Shown here: piece after piece, positions 1 to 8,102 of the stretch
How positions within the stretch are numbered: the first letter of the stretch is position 1
Layout: every line of letters starts with the position of its first letter
DNA from: Cohnella luojiensis
GTDB lineage: Bacteria > Bacillota > Bacilli > Paenibacillales > Paenibacillaceae
DNA length: 64,000 nucleotides
Direction: 5' to 3'
NCBI RefSeq assembly: GCF_004564235.1
Contig: NZ_SOMN01000005.1
Coordinates: 124,001-188,000 of the forward strand
The notes under the pieces: generated by a model
Told to the model about the DNA's origin: nothing
Database searches by the model: none
The model's input: only the letters and a program-made list of their open reading frames with translations
Program-made: the position numbers and the translations under genes

Positions 1-53
1 GGCCGTTCGGCGGTTAGTCGCTCACCTTCATACACCCAAAGGAGGTGGCCGCC

Positions 54-485
54 GTGATTCCCGATCTTTTGTGGATAATCGGCTTTTACGCAGCGGCTGC
101 GGCATTGGCGCATTGGATCATACGGCGAGGCTCGGGAGAAAATCGTCGTCATTACGTGCTGGTCGCGGGCAACCACCAAATGCAGATTGAATGGTATATC
201 AGGGCGCTGCAGCAATTTTCGAGACGGACGGGGACGGAAATCGGAATAACGGTCGTGCTGGATCAATCGACGGACGATACGGGGAAGATCATGGAACGAT
301 TTGCTCGAAGCCATGCCGGAATAGAGTGGATTAGGAAAGAAGCCGAGTATCCGCTAACCGACATAGCCGCTGGCCTTGAGCAGGAGGATAGGGTTACGGA
401 AGAAGATGGCAGACAGGTTGGAGACAAGAAAGTAGTTTGGGTGGAATTGAGCCGCACGGACGCCGTGAATCGATTGCCGCTCTGA
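54..485 (+). CDS. hypothetical membrane-anchored protein, possibly glycosyltransferase-like
   Basis: No confident family assignment. The GTG at 54 is preferred because AAAGGAGG at 38-45 gives an 8-nt spacer; an upstream in-frame GTG at 45 lies inside that Shine-Dalgarno. The protein (143 aa) begins with one hydrophobic helix (about residues 3-21), then a short soluble domain. The stretch around VLVAGNHQMQIEWYIRAL and VVLDQSTDDT resembles the start of a GT-A type glycosyltransferase 2 fold, but the protein is far too short for a full enzyme. The tail is acidic and not conserved-looking. It lies directly upstream of comFA, in the same direction, so it may share that transcript. Function unknown; the GT2 resemblance is an inference from motif appearance only. 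Confidence 0.6.
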   Translation: MIPDLLWIIGFYAAAAALAHWIIRRGSGENRRHYVLVAGNHQMQIEWYIRALQQFSRRTGTEIGITVVLDQSTDDTGKIMERFARSHAGIEWIRKEAEYPLTDIAAGLEQEDRVTEEDGRQVGDKKVVWVELSRTDAVNRLPL

Positions 486-667
486 ATGGTTGAAGAATAG
501 AAGGAGGATTGAAAAAGGGTTGCCGCAGCGAGAAATGTATCATACAATACGGGTAACTGAACAAGAATGGAAATCCGGGTGAAGCACACTCTGGGTCGCT
601 GCTGATGGCGATCGGGGGTGTGTTTTTTGTTGTTGGCTTAATCGGTTCGGAGGGGGAGGGTGGAAAA

Positions 668-2956
668 ATGAAGGTCGTTCTCTATGCGGTACAAATCGGG
701 GCTAGTCGCAAGGCGTTCTTCTCTGTTGCTTGGGAGGTGGACGAGTGTTATTGGAGTGACAAGGCGGAGCGCATCATACGGTTGAGGGAGAAGATACCGC
801 TTGGATGGGCCGAGAGAGTTTATGGGCTGTTAGGGGAGCAGTGGAGCAATGTTGTCGTTGAAAAAAGGAAAGGGCATTCGCCGGCTCAGGATTGGAATGA
901 CGATTTGAAGTTGGCTGTTCGATGGGTGAGCGGGGAGGGCGAGGCGGGCAATAGCTTGTCCCTCGATGTGGAAGATGTGACGCTAGACCCGCATAGGCAT
1001 GCGTTACGCGACATGGAGTACCTTGTCGAGACGGCTCGGTTAGCCAGCCTTAATCTAGCGGGGCGTGCGTTGCTTCGGGAGGAAGCAACGCAGCTGCTGG
1101 ACGGCGTTTTGCCGACGGCCGACGCCTCCGCCTACCTCGCGACGCTGCAGCTCGCGTCGCTAACCGGGGCCCTGCAGCTCGCCGCTGCCGTGGCCCCCAA
1201 GCCATCCGCTCCGCCGCGGAGCGGGCTGCGCGCTTGGGCCGAGCGGCTGCGCCTCGCTCGCCCGACGGGGCTAGCGGCTTCGCGCCGCCGTCCCGCGGAA
1301 GAGCTTGCCTGCCGGCGATGCGGCAGCGGCAAGGACAAGCTGCGGCGAACGCCTTGCGCCGCTTGCGGGCAAGCCTGCGCGTATTGCGAGGCTTGCCTGA
1401 CGATGGGACGCAGCCGCGAGTGCGGGCTGCTCGTCATCGGCGTAGCCGGGGCAGGTAAGGACCTGCCCATCCCTGTTCCCGTCTACTCGAGCCAGCCTGC
1501 CCCTGCGGATACCGCCCAGTCTCTTGCTGCCAACACGAGCCAGCCTGCCCCTGCGGATACCGCCCAGTCTCTTGCTGCCAACTCGAGCCAGCCTGCCCCT
1601 GCGGATACCGCCCTGTCTCTTGCTGCCAACACGAGCCAGCCTGCCCCTGTGGATACCGCCCAGTCTTTTGCTGCCAACACGAACCAGCCTGCCCTTGCGG
1701 ATACCGCCCAGTCTCTTGCTGCCAACACGAGCCAGCCTGCCCCTACGTATTCTGCCAAGTCTCTCGTTACCCACATTACCCAGCATGCCCCAACTTATTC
1801 CGCCCAGTCTCTTACCGCATATACAAGCCAGCGTAGCCAATCATTCCAGCCTGTCACCCCCAACGCCCTTGCCAAGCGCTGGGGCCTCAGTCCAGCCCAA
1901 AGCGCCGCGGCAGCCCAAGCGCTACAGTTCTTAAACCGCCCTTCCTTTTCCCGTAGTGGCCATACCTTCCTGCTCTGGGCGGTCACGGGAGCGGGAAAAA
2001 CCGAGATGATTTTCCCGCTTCTCGAGTCCGTACTTGCCAGAGGCGGTCGAGCTCTCGTAGCGACTCCCCGCCGGGATGTGGTGCTCGAGCTTGCGCCGAG
2101 GTTGGCCAAGGCTTTTCCGGATTCCGCTCGGACCGTTCTCTACGGCGGGAGCGCGGATCGCTGGGAGAACGGGGCTCTTACGCTCGCTACGACGCACCAA
2201 TTGCTTAGATTCCAAGAGGCTTTCGACCTCGTGCTGATCGACGAATTAGACGCTTTTCCCTATCACAACGATCCGATGCTGCATTACGCCGCAGACAAAT
2301 GCCGCAAAACAACGGGAACAACCGTCCTGCTAAGCGCCACCCCTCCATCAACTATTCAGAGGGCAGCCATTAGGAGGCGACTTCCCTGCGCGCGCGTGCC
2401 GGTTAGATATCATAGGCATCCACTGCCGGTACCTAAGAGGCTTGTTTTTCCTGCCGTATCAGACCTTCTACGCAAGCGAAAGCTGCCATCCAAGCTGCTG
2501 AAAGCCCTCGAGCGATCAGCTAAGAGAGGCGCGCAAATCTTCCTATTCGTCCCGTATGTCAAACAAGTAGAACCGCTTGTCATGCTTCTTCATCGCCATG
2601 CAGCGAAGCTAGGTATCGATCCGATTGCGATAGCAGGTACCTCTTCAAAGGATGCCGATCGCACGGATAAAGTAGTTTCGTTCCGTGAGCATTCAATTGG
2701 CCTGCTCGTTACAACTACCATTCTGGAGCGCGGAGTTACGATTCCAAAGAGCGACGTATTTATTCTCGATTCGCATAACCCGATGTTCGACTCGGCATCA
2801 TTGGTTCAAATGGCCGGGCGAGCTGGCCGCTCAGCGTCGGATCCTTCTGGATTTGTCTACTACGGAGGTCCGGCATGGACAACCTCCCAGAAAAGCTCGA
2901 TCCGCCAGATCCGGGACATGAACATCTTGGCTAAGCGAGATGGTTACTTGATTTAG
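668..2956 (+). CDS. comFA: ComFA-type competence DNA helicase/translocase
   Basis: Superfamily 2 ATP-dependent DNA translocase; in competent Bacillus ComFA helps pull single-stranded DNA through the ComEC channel. The ATG at 668 is chosen over an in-frame ATG at 605 because GGAGGG-rich sequence stands just before it. Visible features, in order: an N-terminal region with no clear motif; a four-cysteine zinc-finger-like segment (CRRCG, CAACGQACAYCEAC) near residues 214-247; a 16-residue Ser/Pro/Ala/Thr-rich tandem repeat linker (about 275-386); Walker A AVTGAGKTE near 438; a DE-box IDELD near 523; SATPP motif III; and a C-terminal helicase half with TTTILERGVTIP and QMAGRAGRS motifs. comFC follows 64 nt downstream as in Bacillus. 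The N-terminal part is GC-rich and the repeat linker is unusual for the family. Identification is secure. Confidence 0.93.
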   Translation: MKVVLYAVQIGASRKAFFSVAWEVDECYWSDKAERIIRLREKIPLGWAERVYGLLGEQWSNVVVEKRKGHSPAQDWNDDLKLAVRWVSGEGEAGNSLSLDVEDVTLDPHRHALRDMEYLVETARLASLNLAGRALLREEATQLLDGVLPTADASAYLATLQLASLTGALQLAAAVAPKPSAPPRSGLRAWAERLRLARPTGLAASRRRPAEELACRRCGSGKDKLRRTPCAACGQACAYCEACLTMGRSRECGLLVIGVAGAGKDLPIPVPVYSSQPAPADTAQSLAANTSQPAPADTAQSLAANSSQPAPADTALSLAANTSQPAPVDTAQSFAANTNQPALADTAQSLAANTSQPAPTYSAKSLVTHITQHAPTYSAQSLTAYTSQRSQSFQPVTPNALAKRWGLSPAQSAAAAQALQFLNRPSFSRSGHTFLLWAVTGAGKTEMIFPLLESVLARGGRALVATPRRDVVLELAPRLAKAFPDSARTVLYGGSADRWENGALTLATTHQLLRFQEAFDLVLIDELDAFPYHNDPMLHYAADKCRKTTGTTVLLSATPPSTIQRAAIRRRLPCARVPVRYHRHPLPVPKRLVFPAVSDLLRKRKLPSKLLKALERSAKRGAQIFLFVPYVKQVEPLVMLLHRHAAKLGIDPIAIAGTSSKDADRTDKVVSFREHSIGLLVTTTILERGVTIPKSDVFILDSHNPMFDSASLVQMAGRAGRSASDPSGFVYYGGPAWTTSQKSSIRQIRDMNILAKRDGYLI
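1490..1825 (+). repeat. 48-bp in-frame tandem repeat inside comFA
   Basis: Seven contiguous 48-bp (16-codon) units read SQPAPADTAQSLAANT or a variant. The first five are nearly identical at DNA level; the last two (SQPAPTYSAKSLVTHI, TQHAPTYSAQSLTAYT) are diverged. They encode a low-complexity linker between the zinc-finger segment and the helicase core. The nucleotide identity of the early copies suggests recent slippage or unequal recombination, so copy number could vary between strains. Confidence 0.93.
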
Positions 2957-3020
2957 CGTTTAGACTCCAACGTTCGAAACAATACAACCTCAATATTCGT
3001 TTAATAGGAGTGCTCCTCAT

Positions 3021-3782
3021 ATGCCATTGAAAATCAGTTCCTGGTTCGCCCCTGCTAAACGAGCTTGCCTGATCTGCGGACGAGACTCCGCACAAGTCAC
3101 GGCTAGCATCCCGATCAAACATCCGGAAGCACGTCAAGCGATTACTTCCCTGTGCGGCTCCTGTAGACAATCTATTCCGTGGATCGCTCATCCGGTATGC
3201 CGAATCTGCGGCAGGGCGGAACGCTGCGAGGACTGTATCCGCAGGCAAACTAGGTACTATTCAATCAGCCGATGCGCCGTACGCTACGACGATCGGATGA
3301 AAGATTGGTTAGCGCTCTACAAGTACCGGGGCAACGAAGGCGTCGAATCCATCCTGACCGCGATGCTAGCATTCGCTTATGAGCGTCTGTGCGAAGCAGC
3401 CGCTCATTCCGAGTTTCACGCAATAACTTCCGTGCCTTTAGCGCCAGAGAGATTACAAGACAGAGGCTTTAACCAAGCAGAACGATTAGCGCTTAGGTTA
3501 TCCGGATGGTATGGGGTGGAATACCGTCCGATGCTTAGCCGCCTGCGTCACACCGAGAAACAAAGCCTCAAAACCCGTCGCAGCCGCGTAGTCGACATGA
3601 GAGGCAATTTTTCGGCCGCAACCTCGGAATTATTTTCAAATGTTGCGTCCCCACGAATTATTCTAATTGACGACATCTACACGACCGGCAGTACCTTGGA
3701 CGAATGCGCGCGGGTGTTGAAGTTAGCTTCCCGGTCGGAAACTACGGCGGAGATATATGGACTTTTATGGGCGCGTTCATAG
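3021..3782 (+). CDS. comFC: ComFC/ComF amidophosphoribosyltransferase-family competence protein
   Basis: Double zinc-ribbon plus phosphoribosyltransferase-fold protein of the ComF/GntX family, needed for full transformation in Bacillus and thought to act with ComFA at the cytoplasmic face of the DNA uptake machine. Cysteine pairs CLICG, CGSC, CRICG and CEDC occupy the first 75 residues. The PRPP-binding loop IILIDDIYTTGSTLDE sits near residue 212. AGGAG lies before ATG 3021. Length (253 aa) fits the family. It follows comFA and precedes an acyltransferase; the flagellar yvyF-flgM block begins about 1.4 kb later, as in B. subtilis but with that acyltransferase inserted. Confidence 0.92.
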   Translation: MPLKISSWFAPAKRACLICGRDSAQVTASIPIKHPEARQAITSLCGSCRQSIPWIAHPVCRICGRAERCEDCIRRQTRYYSISRCAVRYDDRMKDWLALYKYRGNEGVESILTAMLAFAYERLCEAAAHSEFHAITSVPLAPERLQDRGFNQAERLALRLSGWYGVEYRPMLSRLRHTEKQSLKTRRSRVVDMRGNFSAATSELFSNVASPRIILIDDIYTTGSTLDECARVLKLASRSETTAEIYGLLWARS

Positions 3783-3802
3783 CAATTTCCGTCATTGCTG
3801 AC

Positions 3803-3818
3803 AAAAGAATATTCTTTT
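3803..3818. promoter_or_regulatory. perfect 16-bp palindrome upstream of acyltransferase gene
   Basis: AAAAGAATATTCTTTT is exactly self-complementary without a loop. It sits 84 nt before the acyltransferase start and just upstream of a weak sigma-A-like pair (TTCGAC, 16 nt, TATGAT at about 3836-3841). A loop-less perfect dyad suits a dimeric repressor site better than a terminator, although a small AGCAAT/ATTGCT hairpin at 3781-3799 follows the comFC stop directly. Regulator unknown. Confidence 0.4.
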
Positions 3819-3901
3819 CGACGTATTTCATCCTATGTTATGATAGAGAGACTTGCCAAATGATAGGAAAATATATCGGGTGAATACCAGAAGGAGGAGT
3901 C

Positions 3902-5089
3902 ATGGAACGTCGCGCTAAATTAACGGAAATCGATATCATACGCGGCATCGCCATCTTGGGCGTATTGATGGTGCACTCCACCTCGTTCGCAACGGTGGAT
4001 ATGAAGGAAGCGAGCTTATATGGCGTATATAATTTCCTCAACATCTTCTTCAAGATCGGGACGACGTCATTCATCCTTCTCAGCAGCTTCGTATTGTTCT
4101 ATAACTACTATCCGCAACCGTTAACGGTTCAGCGATTCAAGAAATTTTATCGCAACCGCTTGATGTATATATTGGTTCCGTACTTGCTCTTCTCGGCGCT
4201 GTATTTCGCATTGCGTTGGTACCAGAACGGAGCTGCTTGGGATTTATCCTTGATGTGGCCAAGCTTCCGGGACAAAATATTGACGGGGCAGGCGTATACG
4301 CATTTATATTTTGTGTTCATCAGCATTCAGCTATACCTGCTGTTTCCGATTCTGCTATTTCTGTTCAAGCGATTCCGATGGTTGGCGGCTTCCGCAGTCA
4401 TCGTGGGCGTGGGGCTGCAATGGGCATTCTTTCTCTACAACAGGGAGTATTGGCAGGTTACGAATCGCGGCAGCTGGTCGCCGACCTACTTCGGGCAATA
4501 TTTTCTCGGGGCGTGGCTTGGCATTTACTTCGACCGTATTAAATCCTGGCTGATCATCGCAAAAGAAAACATGACGAAGTCCAAAGTTATCGCGTGGGTT
4601 AGCCTATGGGCAGTTTGGCTGGCTTCAGGGATCGCCTATGTTACGATTTTCTACAATCAGAGAATGTACCAGACGGTCTATCACAATGCCCTTTATGACG
4701 GCCTGTGGGATATATATACGATGCTCACGTCGATAATTCTGATTCAGATCGCTTTCCTTATCGGAGGCCGGATGTACAGCTCGTTCTGGGTTGGAAGGCT
4801 TCGCCATCTGGGGATTGTATCGTTCGGCGTTTACTTGTTCCATCCGCTCGTCTTGCTAGTATATAGGAAGTTTCCGTTGCAGGGCGGAGGTACGATGATC
4901 CATCATGCGTGGTATGCCGGGGGCTTTCTATGCGCTCTAGTCATCTCCTGGATCGTCGTAACGATTCTTAGCCGAATGACAAATTGGTCGTGGCTGCTGT
5001 TCGGCAGTGTTCCTGCGCAGATGAGAGCTGCAACGCAACGGAAGCCAGTGATAGAGACGCCAGCCGCAACGCCTTCTGCTACAGCCTAA
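3902..5089 (+). CDS. acyltransferase 3 family integral membrane protein
   Basis: OafA/YrhL-type (acyltransferase 3) membrane enzyme, a family that transfers acetyl or other acyl groups to cell-surface polysaccharides. The 395-residue sequence opens with the typical R-x10-RGIAILGVLMVHS segment, where Arg and His near residues 14-26 are conserved in the family. About ten hydrophobic helices follow, and the C-terminus is an Ala/Thr/Pro-rich tail. AAGGAGGAG precedes ATG 3902. It splits the comF operon from the flagellar yvyF gene, an order not found in B. subtilis. The acyl acceptor cannot be told from sequence; wall polymer or exopolysaccharide is likely. Confidence 0.85.
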   Translation: MERRAKLTEIDIIRGIAILGVLMVHSTSFATVDMKEASLYGVYNFLNIFFKIGTTSFILLSSFVLFYNYYPQPLTVQRFKKFYRNRLMYILVPYLLFSALYFALRWYQNGAAWDLSLMWPSFRDKILTGQAYTHLYFVFISIQLYLLFPILLFLFKRFRWLAASAVIVGVGLQWAFFLYNREYWQVTNRGSWSPTYFGQYFLGAWLGIYFDRIKSWLIIAKENMTKSKVIAWVSLWAVWLASGIAYVTIFYNQRMYQTVYHNALYDGLWDIYTMLTSIILIQIAFLIGGRMYSSFWVGRLRHLGIVSFGVYLFHPLVLLVYRKFPLQGGGTMIHHAWYAGGFLCALVISWIVVTILSRMTNWSWLLFGSVPAQMRAATQRKPVIETPAATPSATA

Positions 5090-5173
5090 ATAAATCGATA
5101 GCAAGAATTAGAAAAATTTAGTACAATAATGTGGCGAAGGTCGATTAATGTCGGAGATCAGGGAGATATTTGC

Positions 5174-5587
5174 GTGAATTTAATCAACTGTCCAAAATGC
5201 GGGAAGTTGTTCAACAAGAATTTCCGCGATGTCTGCAATAATTGCTACCAACAATTGGAGAAAGATTACGAGAGATGCGTTGCGCATCTCCGCTTGCATA
5301 AAGGCATGGATATCCAGCAGCTATCCGATGAAATGGAGATCAGCATCAAGCAGATTACCAAATGGATCCGCGAAGGCCGAATATCGTTGATGAATGCTCC
5401 GAATATGTCTTATCCTTGCGAAGCCTGCGGAACGCTTATCCGTGAAGGGCACATTTGCGATTCGTGTAAAAAACGTCTTAACCGAGATTTAAAGAATGTA
5501 AGCTCGACCGGAATACTTCAACACAATCCGGATGACAAGGGCAAAGGTGCATACCAGATCGGAAATCATCTGAATGACCGGAAATAA
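5174..5587 (+). CDS. yvyF: YvyF-like flagellar operon protein (TIGR03826 type)
   Basis: Small zinc-ribbon plus helix-turn-helix-like protein found next to flgM in Bacillales; role in flagellar gene control is suggested but not settled. GTG 5174 with AGGGAG about 9 nt upstream is preferred over ATG 5129, which lacks a ribosome site. It has an N-terminal CPKCGKLFNKNFRDVCNNC zinc knuckle and a central helical segment MDIQQLSDEMEISIKQITKWIREGRI that looks like a DNA-binding HTH. A second CEACGTLIREGHICDSCKK knuckle follows. Length 137 aa fits homologues. It is separated from flgM by a terminator-like hairpin that overlaps the flgM promoter. Confidence 0.85.
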   Translation: MNLINCPKCGKLFNKNFRDVCNNCYQQLEKDYERCVAHLRLHKGMDIQQLSDEMEISIKQITKWIREGRISLMNAPNMSYPCEACGTLIREGHICDSCKKRLNRDLKNVSSTGILQHNPDDKGKGAYQIGNHLNDRK

Positions 5588-5596
5588 ACGCAACTC

Positions 5597-5624
5597 TAAA
5601 CATTTCATAAACATTGACCGATAA
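5597..5624 (+). promoter_or_regulatory. sigma-D (flagellar) promoter of flgM operon
   Basis: TAAA at 5597-5600, a 16-nt spacer, then ACCGATAA at 5617-5624. The Bacillus sigma-D consensus is TAAA-N14-16-GCCGATAA, so only one base departs. It lies 46 nt before flgM, which in B. subtilis also has a sigma-D promoter, giving FlgM feedback on its own sigma factor. Confidence 0.75.
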
Positions 5625-5650
5625 TAGGGGTAGACATTATCGGTTTTTTT
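5617..5650 (+). terminator. rho-independent terminator after yvyF, overlapping the flgM promoter
   Basis: ACCGATAAT and ATTATCGGT form a perfect 9-bp stem with a 10-nt loop, followed by a run of T to 5650. The 5' arm is the -10 element of the sigma-D promoter, so one sequence ends yvyF transcripts and starts flgM transcripts. Confidence 0.75.
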
Positions 5651-5669
5651 ATATATTGGAGTGATATAA

Positions 5670-5936
5670 ATGAAAATTAACGATTCCCAGCGTATTGGTG
5701 CGTATCGCACTTATCAACAGCAATCCGAAACGCGTGCAAGCCAAACCTCCGGCAAACGCCGCAAGGATGAGGTTCAATTTTCCGCAGAGGCTATGGAACT
5801 GTTGGGAGCGCAACGCACAGAAGATCCAAATCGCGCTCAGCGTATTGAGGCATTGAAGAAGGAAGTTGCTGCTGGAACTTATAAAGTGGATTCGGGCAAG
5901 CTTGCCGAGAAACTGTTGCCATTCGTGAGAGAGTAG
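5670..5936 (+). CDS. flgM: anti-sigma-D factor FlgM
   Basis: Small (88 aa) mostly disordered protein that binds and holds sigma-D until hook completion. The start MKINDSQRIGAYRTYQQQ and the C-terminal half (DEVQFSAEAMELLGAQ, then IEALKKEVAAGTYKVDSGKLAEKLLPF) match the FlgM pattern, the latter being the sigma-binding helices. GGAGTG precedes ATG 5670. It heads the flgM-flgN-flgK-flgL operon with short gaps, as in B. subtilis. Expected control is the sigma-D promoter directly upstream plus export-coupled release, the latter known for the family and not visible here. Confidence 0.9.
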   Translation: MKINDSQRIGAYRTYQQQSETRASQTSGKRRKDEVQFSAEAMELLGAQRTEDPNRAQRIEALKKEVAAGTYKVDSGKLAEKLLPFVRE

Positions 5937-5968
5937 CAGATGTAATATACAGGGCAGAAGGTGACGAA

Positions 5969-6472
5969 ATGGCACTTCACGAATTGTGCGAAGCCTTAGA
6001 AACTTTACTGCTTCAGCACGAGCAGATGATCTCATTTGCGGAACAGAAGAAAGAGGCCTTAATCGCGAATAACGTGGATGTCCTGAATGAAATGGTCAAT
6101 AAGGAATCCAGACTGTTACGGTTAATCGTCGAGACGGAAAATAAACGGGTTCAAGCCGTTAACGACTTTCTCAAGGAGAGGGGATTAAGTTCGACCCCTT
6201 CCACTAATGTAGCCAACATCATCCGCATGATCACGAACGCGGAGGACAAGCTTAGGATGTCCGATTTAGCCGACAGATTGAGCGCTGCCGTCGAACGGTT
6301 AAGAGCTCTTAACGACGTGAACATGAGACTGACTCAACAATCGATCGAATTCAACGACTTTTCCCTGGATTTGTTGGCAGGCGCATACGACGATCAGGAT
6401 TATGTGTATAAGCGGCCATCGGATCAATCGCATGCGCAGCACAATCTCAAACTATTCGATTCGAAAGCATAG
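5969..6472 (+). CDS. flgN: FlgN-family flagellar export chaperone
   Basis: All-helical 167-aa protein that chaperones the hook-filament junction proteins FlgK and FlgL before export. The pattern of long amphipathic helices (LHELCEALETLLLQHEQMI, then KKEALIANNVDVLNEMVNKE and LLRLIVETENKRVQAVNDFL) and its place just before flgK and flgL support the call. In B. subtilis the same position is held by yvyG/flgN. It follows flgM by 32 nt and precedes flgK by about 36 nt, so it is almost certainly cotranscribed. Confidence 0.87.
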   Translation: MALHELCEALETLLLQHEQMISFAEQKKEALIANNVDVLNEMVNKESRLLRLIVETENKRVQAVNDFLKERGLSSTPSTNVANIIRMITNAEDKLRMSDLADRLSAAVERLRALNDVNMRLTQQSIEFNDFSLDLLAGAYDDQDYVYKRPSDQSHAQHNLKLFDSKA

Positions 6473-6508
6473 AACACACATCTTCAAGGCGAAATGGGGA
6501 AGAGAATG

Positions 6509-8068
6509 ATGAGATCTACCTTCCACGGGATAGAAACGGCGAGGCGCAGTCTATTTACGCAACAAGCCGCTCTCCAGACGACCGGACATAACGTTGCGAA
6601 CGCGAACACGGCAGGCTATTCTCGCCAGACCGTTAATATGATAGCGTCCAAACCGATGGAAGCGGTGGGAATGTCGCGTTCTACTGCTAAAGGCCAGTTG
6701 GGAACGGGCGTTGAGTTTAATTCCATCACTCGTATTCGCGAGAAATTCCTCGATACGCAATTTCGAAATGAGAATAAGACCTACGGCAGCTGGTCAATTC
6801 AAGCCGACACCTTGCAGAAGTTAGAGACGATCGTTAACGAGCCTTCCGATACCGGATTACGTGCCGTTATGGATAACTTTTGGAAATCCTGGCATGATCT
6901 AAGCGAGAATCCGGAAGATATCACGGCTAGGAAGCTGGTTCGAGAAACCGCGAAGGCGGTAACGGATGCATTCAACCAAACCGGCAGGCAACTGGATGAA
7001 CTTAGCGCGGATATCACCGAGAACATCGGAGTCAAAGCGAACCAGATCAACACATCCCTAGAGACCATCTCTAATTTAAATCTTCAGATCAGACGGATCG
7101 AAGGTCTCGGCGATAGCGCTAACGATCTTCGCGACCAAAGGGATTTGCTGATGGACGAAATATCCAAGGTTATTAACGTGACGAGCGTAGAAACCGCGGA
7201 CGGCGGGTTTCAAGTATCCATGGGCGGTACGGTGCTAGTTGCGGACAATGCTTTTACACCCGTGACCGTTGAGGGGCTACAGGCTAGCGCTGAAGCCGGC
7301 GATCTCAATGGCGGCGAAGTTTACGGAATGATTGTATCTCGTGACCAATTCGTCACTAACTATCAACAGCAATTAAACACGTTAGTAAACGGGCTGGCTA
7401 ACGGGGATATCAAGGTCACGATTCCGGCAGGTTCCGTATTGCCGGAGGGAACGACACTGGACGGCGTCACTTATACAGGTGCGTCTCGTACATTGGCTTC
7501 GGATTTAACCGCAACTGTTAAAGGGCTTAACGGGTTGCATAAATTAGGTTATACCATGATGGATCCTCCGAAGGCTGGCGGCGCGTTTTTCGCTTCCAAG
7601 GACGGGGGACCGATCACAGCTGGAAATATTACGTTGAGCACGGATATTCTAGCGGATGCTGGCAATATTGCCTCTTCCATGCGCACCGCGGGAACGCCGG
7701 AAGAGGTCGTGAAAGGTAACAAAGATTTGGCGATGTTGATTGCTCAGTTTAGCGAGATGAAAATCGACTACTCTTCGGTATCTACTGGTGCCGCGACCGC
7801 AATAGGAACGGTGAATGACTTTTTCAGATCCGTAGTAGGACAATTGGGTGTGGAAACGGATGAAGCCAATAGGCAAGAGGGCAACTCCAAGATCGTCGTA
7901 GACCAAGTGGATTCCCGTAGGCAATCCGTTAGCGGCGTGTCTTTGGACGAGGAAATGAGCAACATGATTAAGTATCAGCATGCTTATAATGCAGCAGCCC
8001 GTTTCATGACCACGATTGATGAAACCTTAGACAAAATAATTAACGGAATGGGTACCGTTGGCAGATAA
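6509..8068 (+). CDS. flgK: flagellar hook-associated protein 1 FlgK
   Basis: Hook-filament junction protein exported through the flagellar type III apparatus. The start is set at ATG 6509 (MRSTFHGIETARRSLF), matching family N-termini; GGGGAAG lies at a suitable distance, and an upstream in-frame ATG at 6494 would add MGKRM. The N-terminal D0/D1 motif (ALQTTGHNVANANTAGYSRQ) and C-terminal D0 motif (VSLDEEMSNMIKYQHAYNAAARFMTTIDETLDKIINGMG) are both intact. The middle domains are variable, as usual. Length about 519 aa is typical. It lies between its chaperone flgN and flgL. Confidence 0.94.
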   Translation: MRSTFHGIETARRSLFTQQAALQTTGHNVANANTAGYSRQTVNMIASKPMEAVGMSRSTAKGQLGTGVEFNSITRIREKFLDTQFRNENKTYGSWSIQADTLQKLETIVNEPSDTGLRAVMDNFWKSWHDLSENPEDITARKLVRETAKAVTDAFNQTGRQLDELSADITENIGVKANQINTSLETISNLNLQIRRIEGLGDSANDLRDQRDLLMDEISKVINVTSVETADGGFQVSMGGTVLVADNAFTPVTVEGLQASAEAGDLNGGEVYGMIVSRDQFVTNYQQQLNTLVNGLANGDIKVTIPAGSVLPEGTTLDGVTYTGASRTLASDLTATVKGLNGLHKLGYTMMDPPKAGGAFFASKDGGPITAGNITLSTDILADAGNIASSMRTAGTPEEVVKGNKDLAMLIAQFSEMKIDYSSVSTGAATAIGTVNDFFRSVVGQLGVETDEANRQEGNSKIVVDQVDSRRQSVSGVSLDEEMSNMIKYQHAYNAAARFMTTIDETLDKIINGMGTVGR

Positions 8069-8102
8069 TCATTAGCATCTCCCGATTGAGAGGATGATTA
8101 AA

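Noticed and set aside
486-667. Short frames (15-20 codons) between the first gene and comFA
   Set aside because: AAGGAGG at about 500 is present, but start spacing is poor and the peptides resemble nothing.
1271-1840. Repetitive minus-strand frame across the comFA repeat
   Set aside because: Mirror image of the 48-bp repeat in comFA; low-complexity Arg/Gly sequence with no support.
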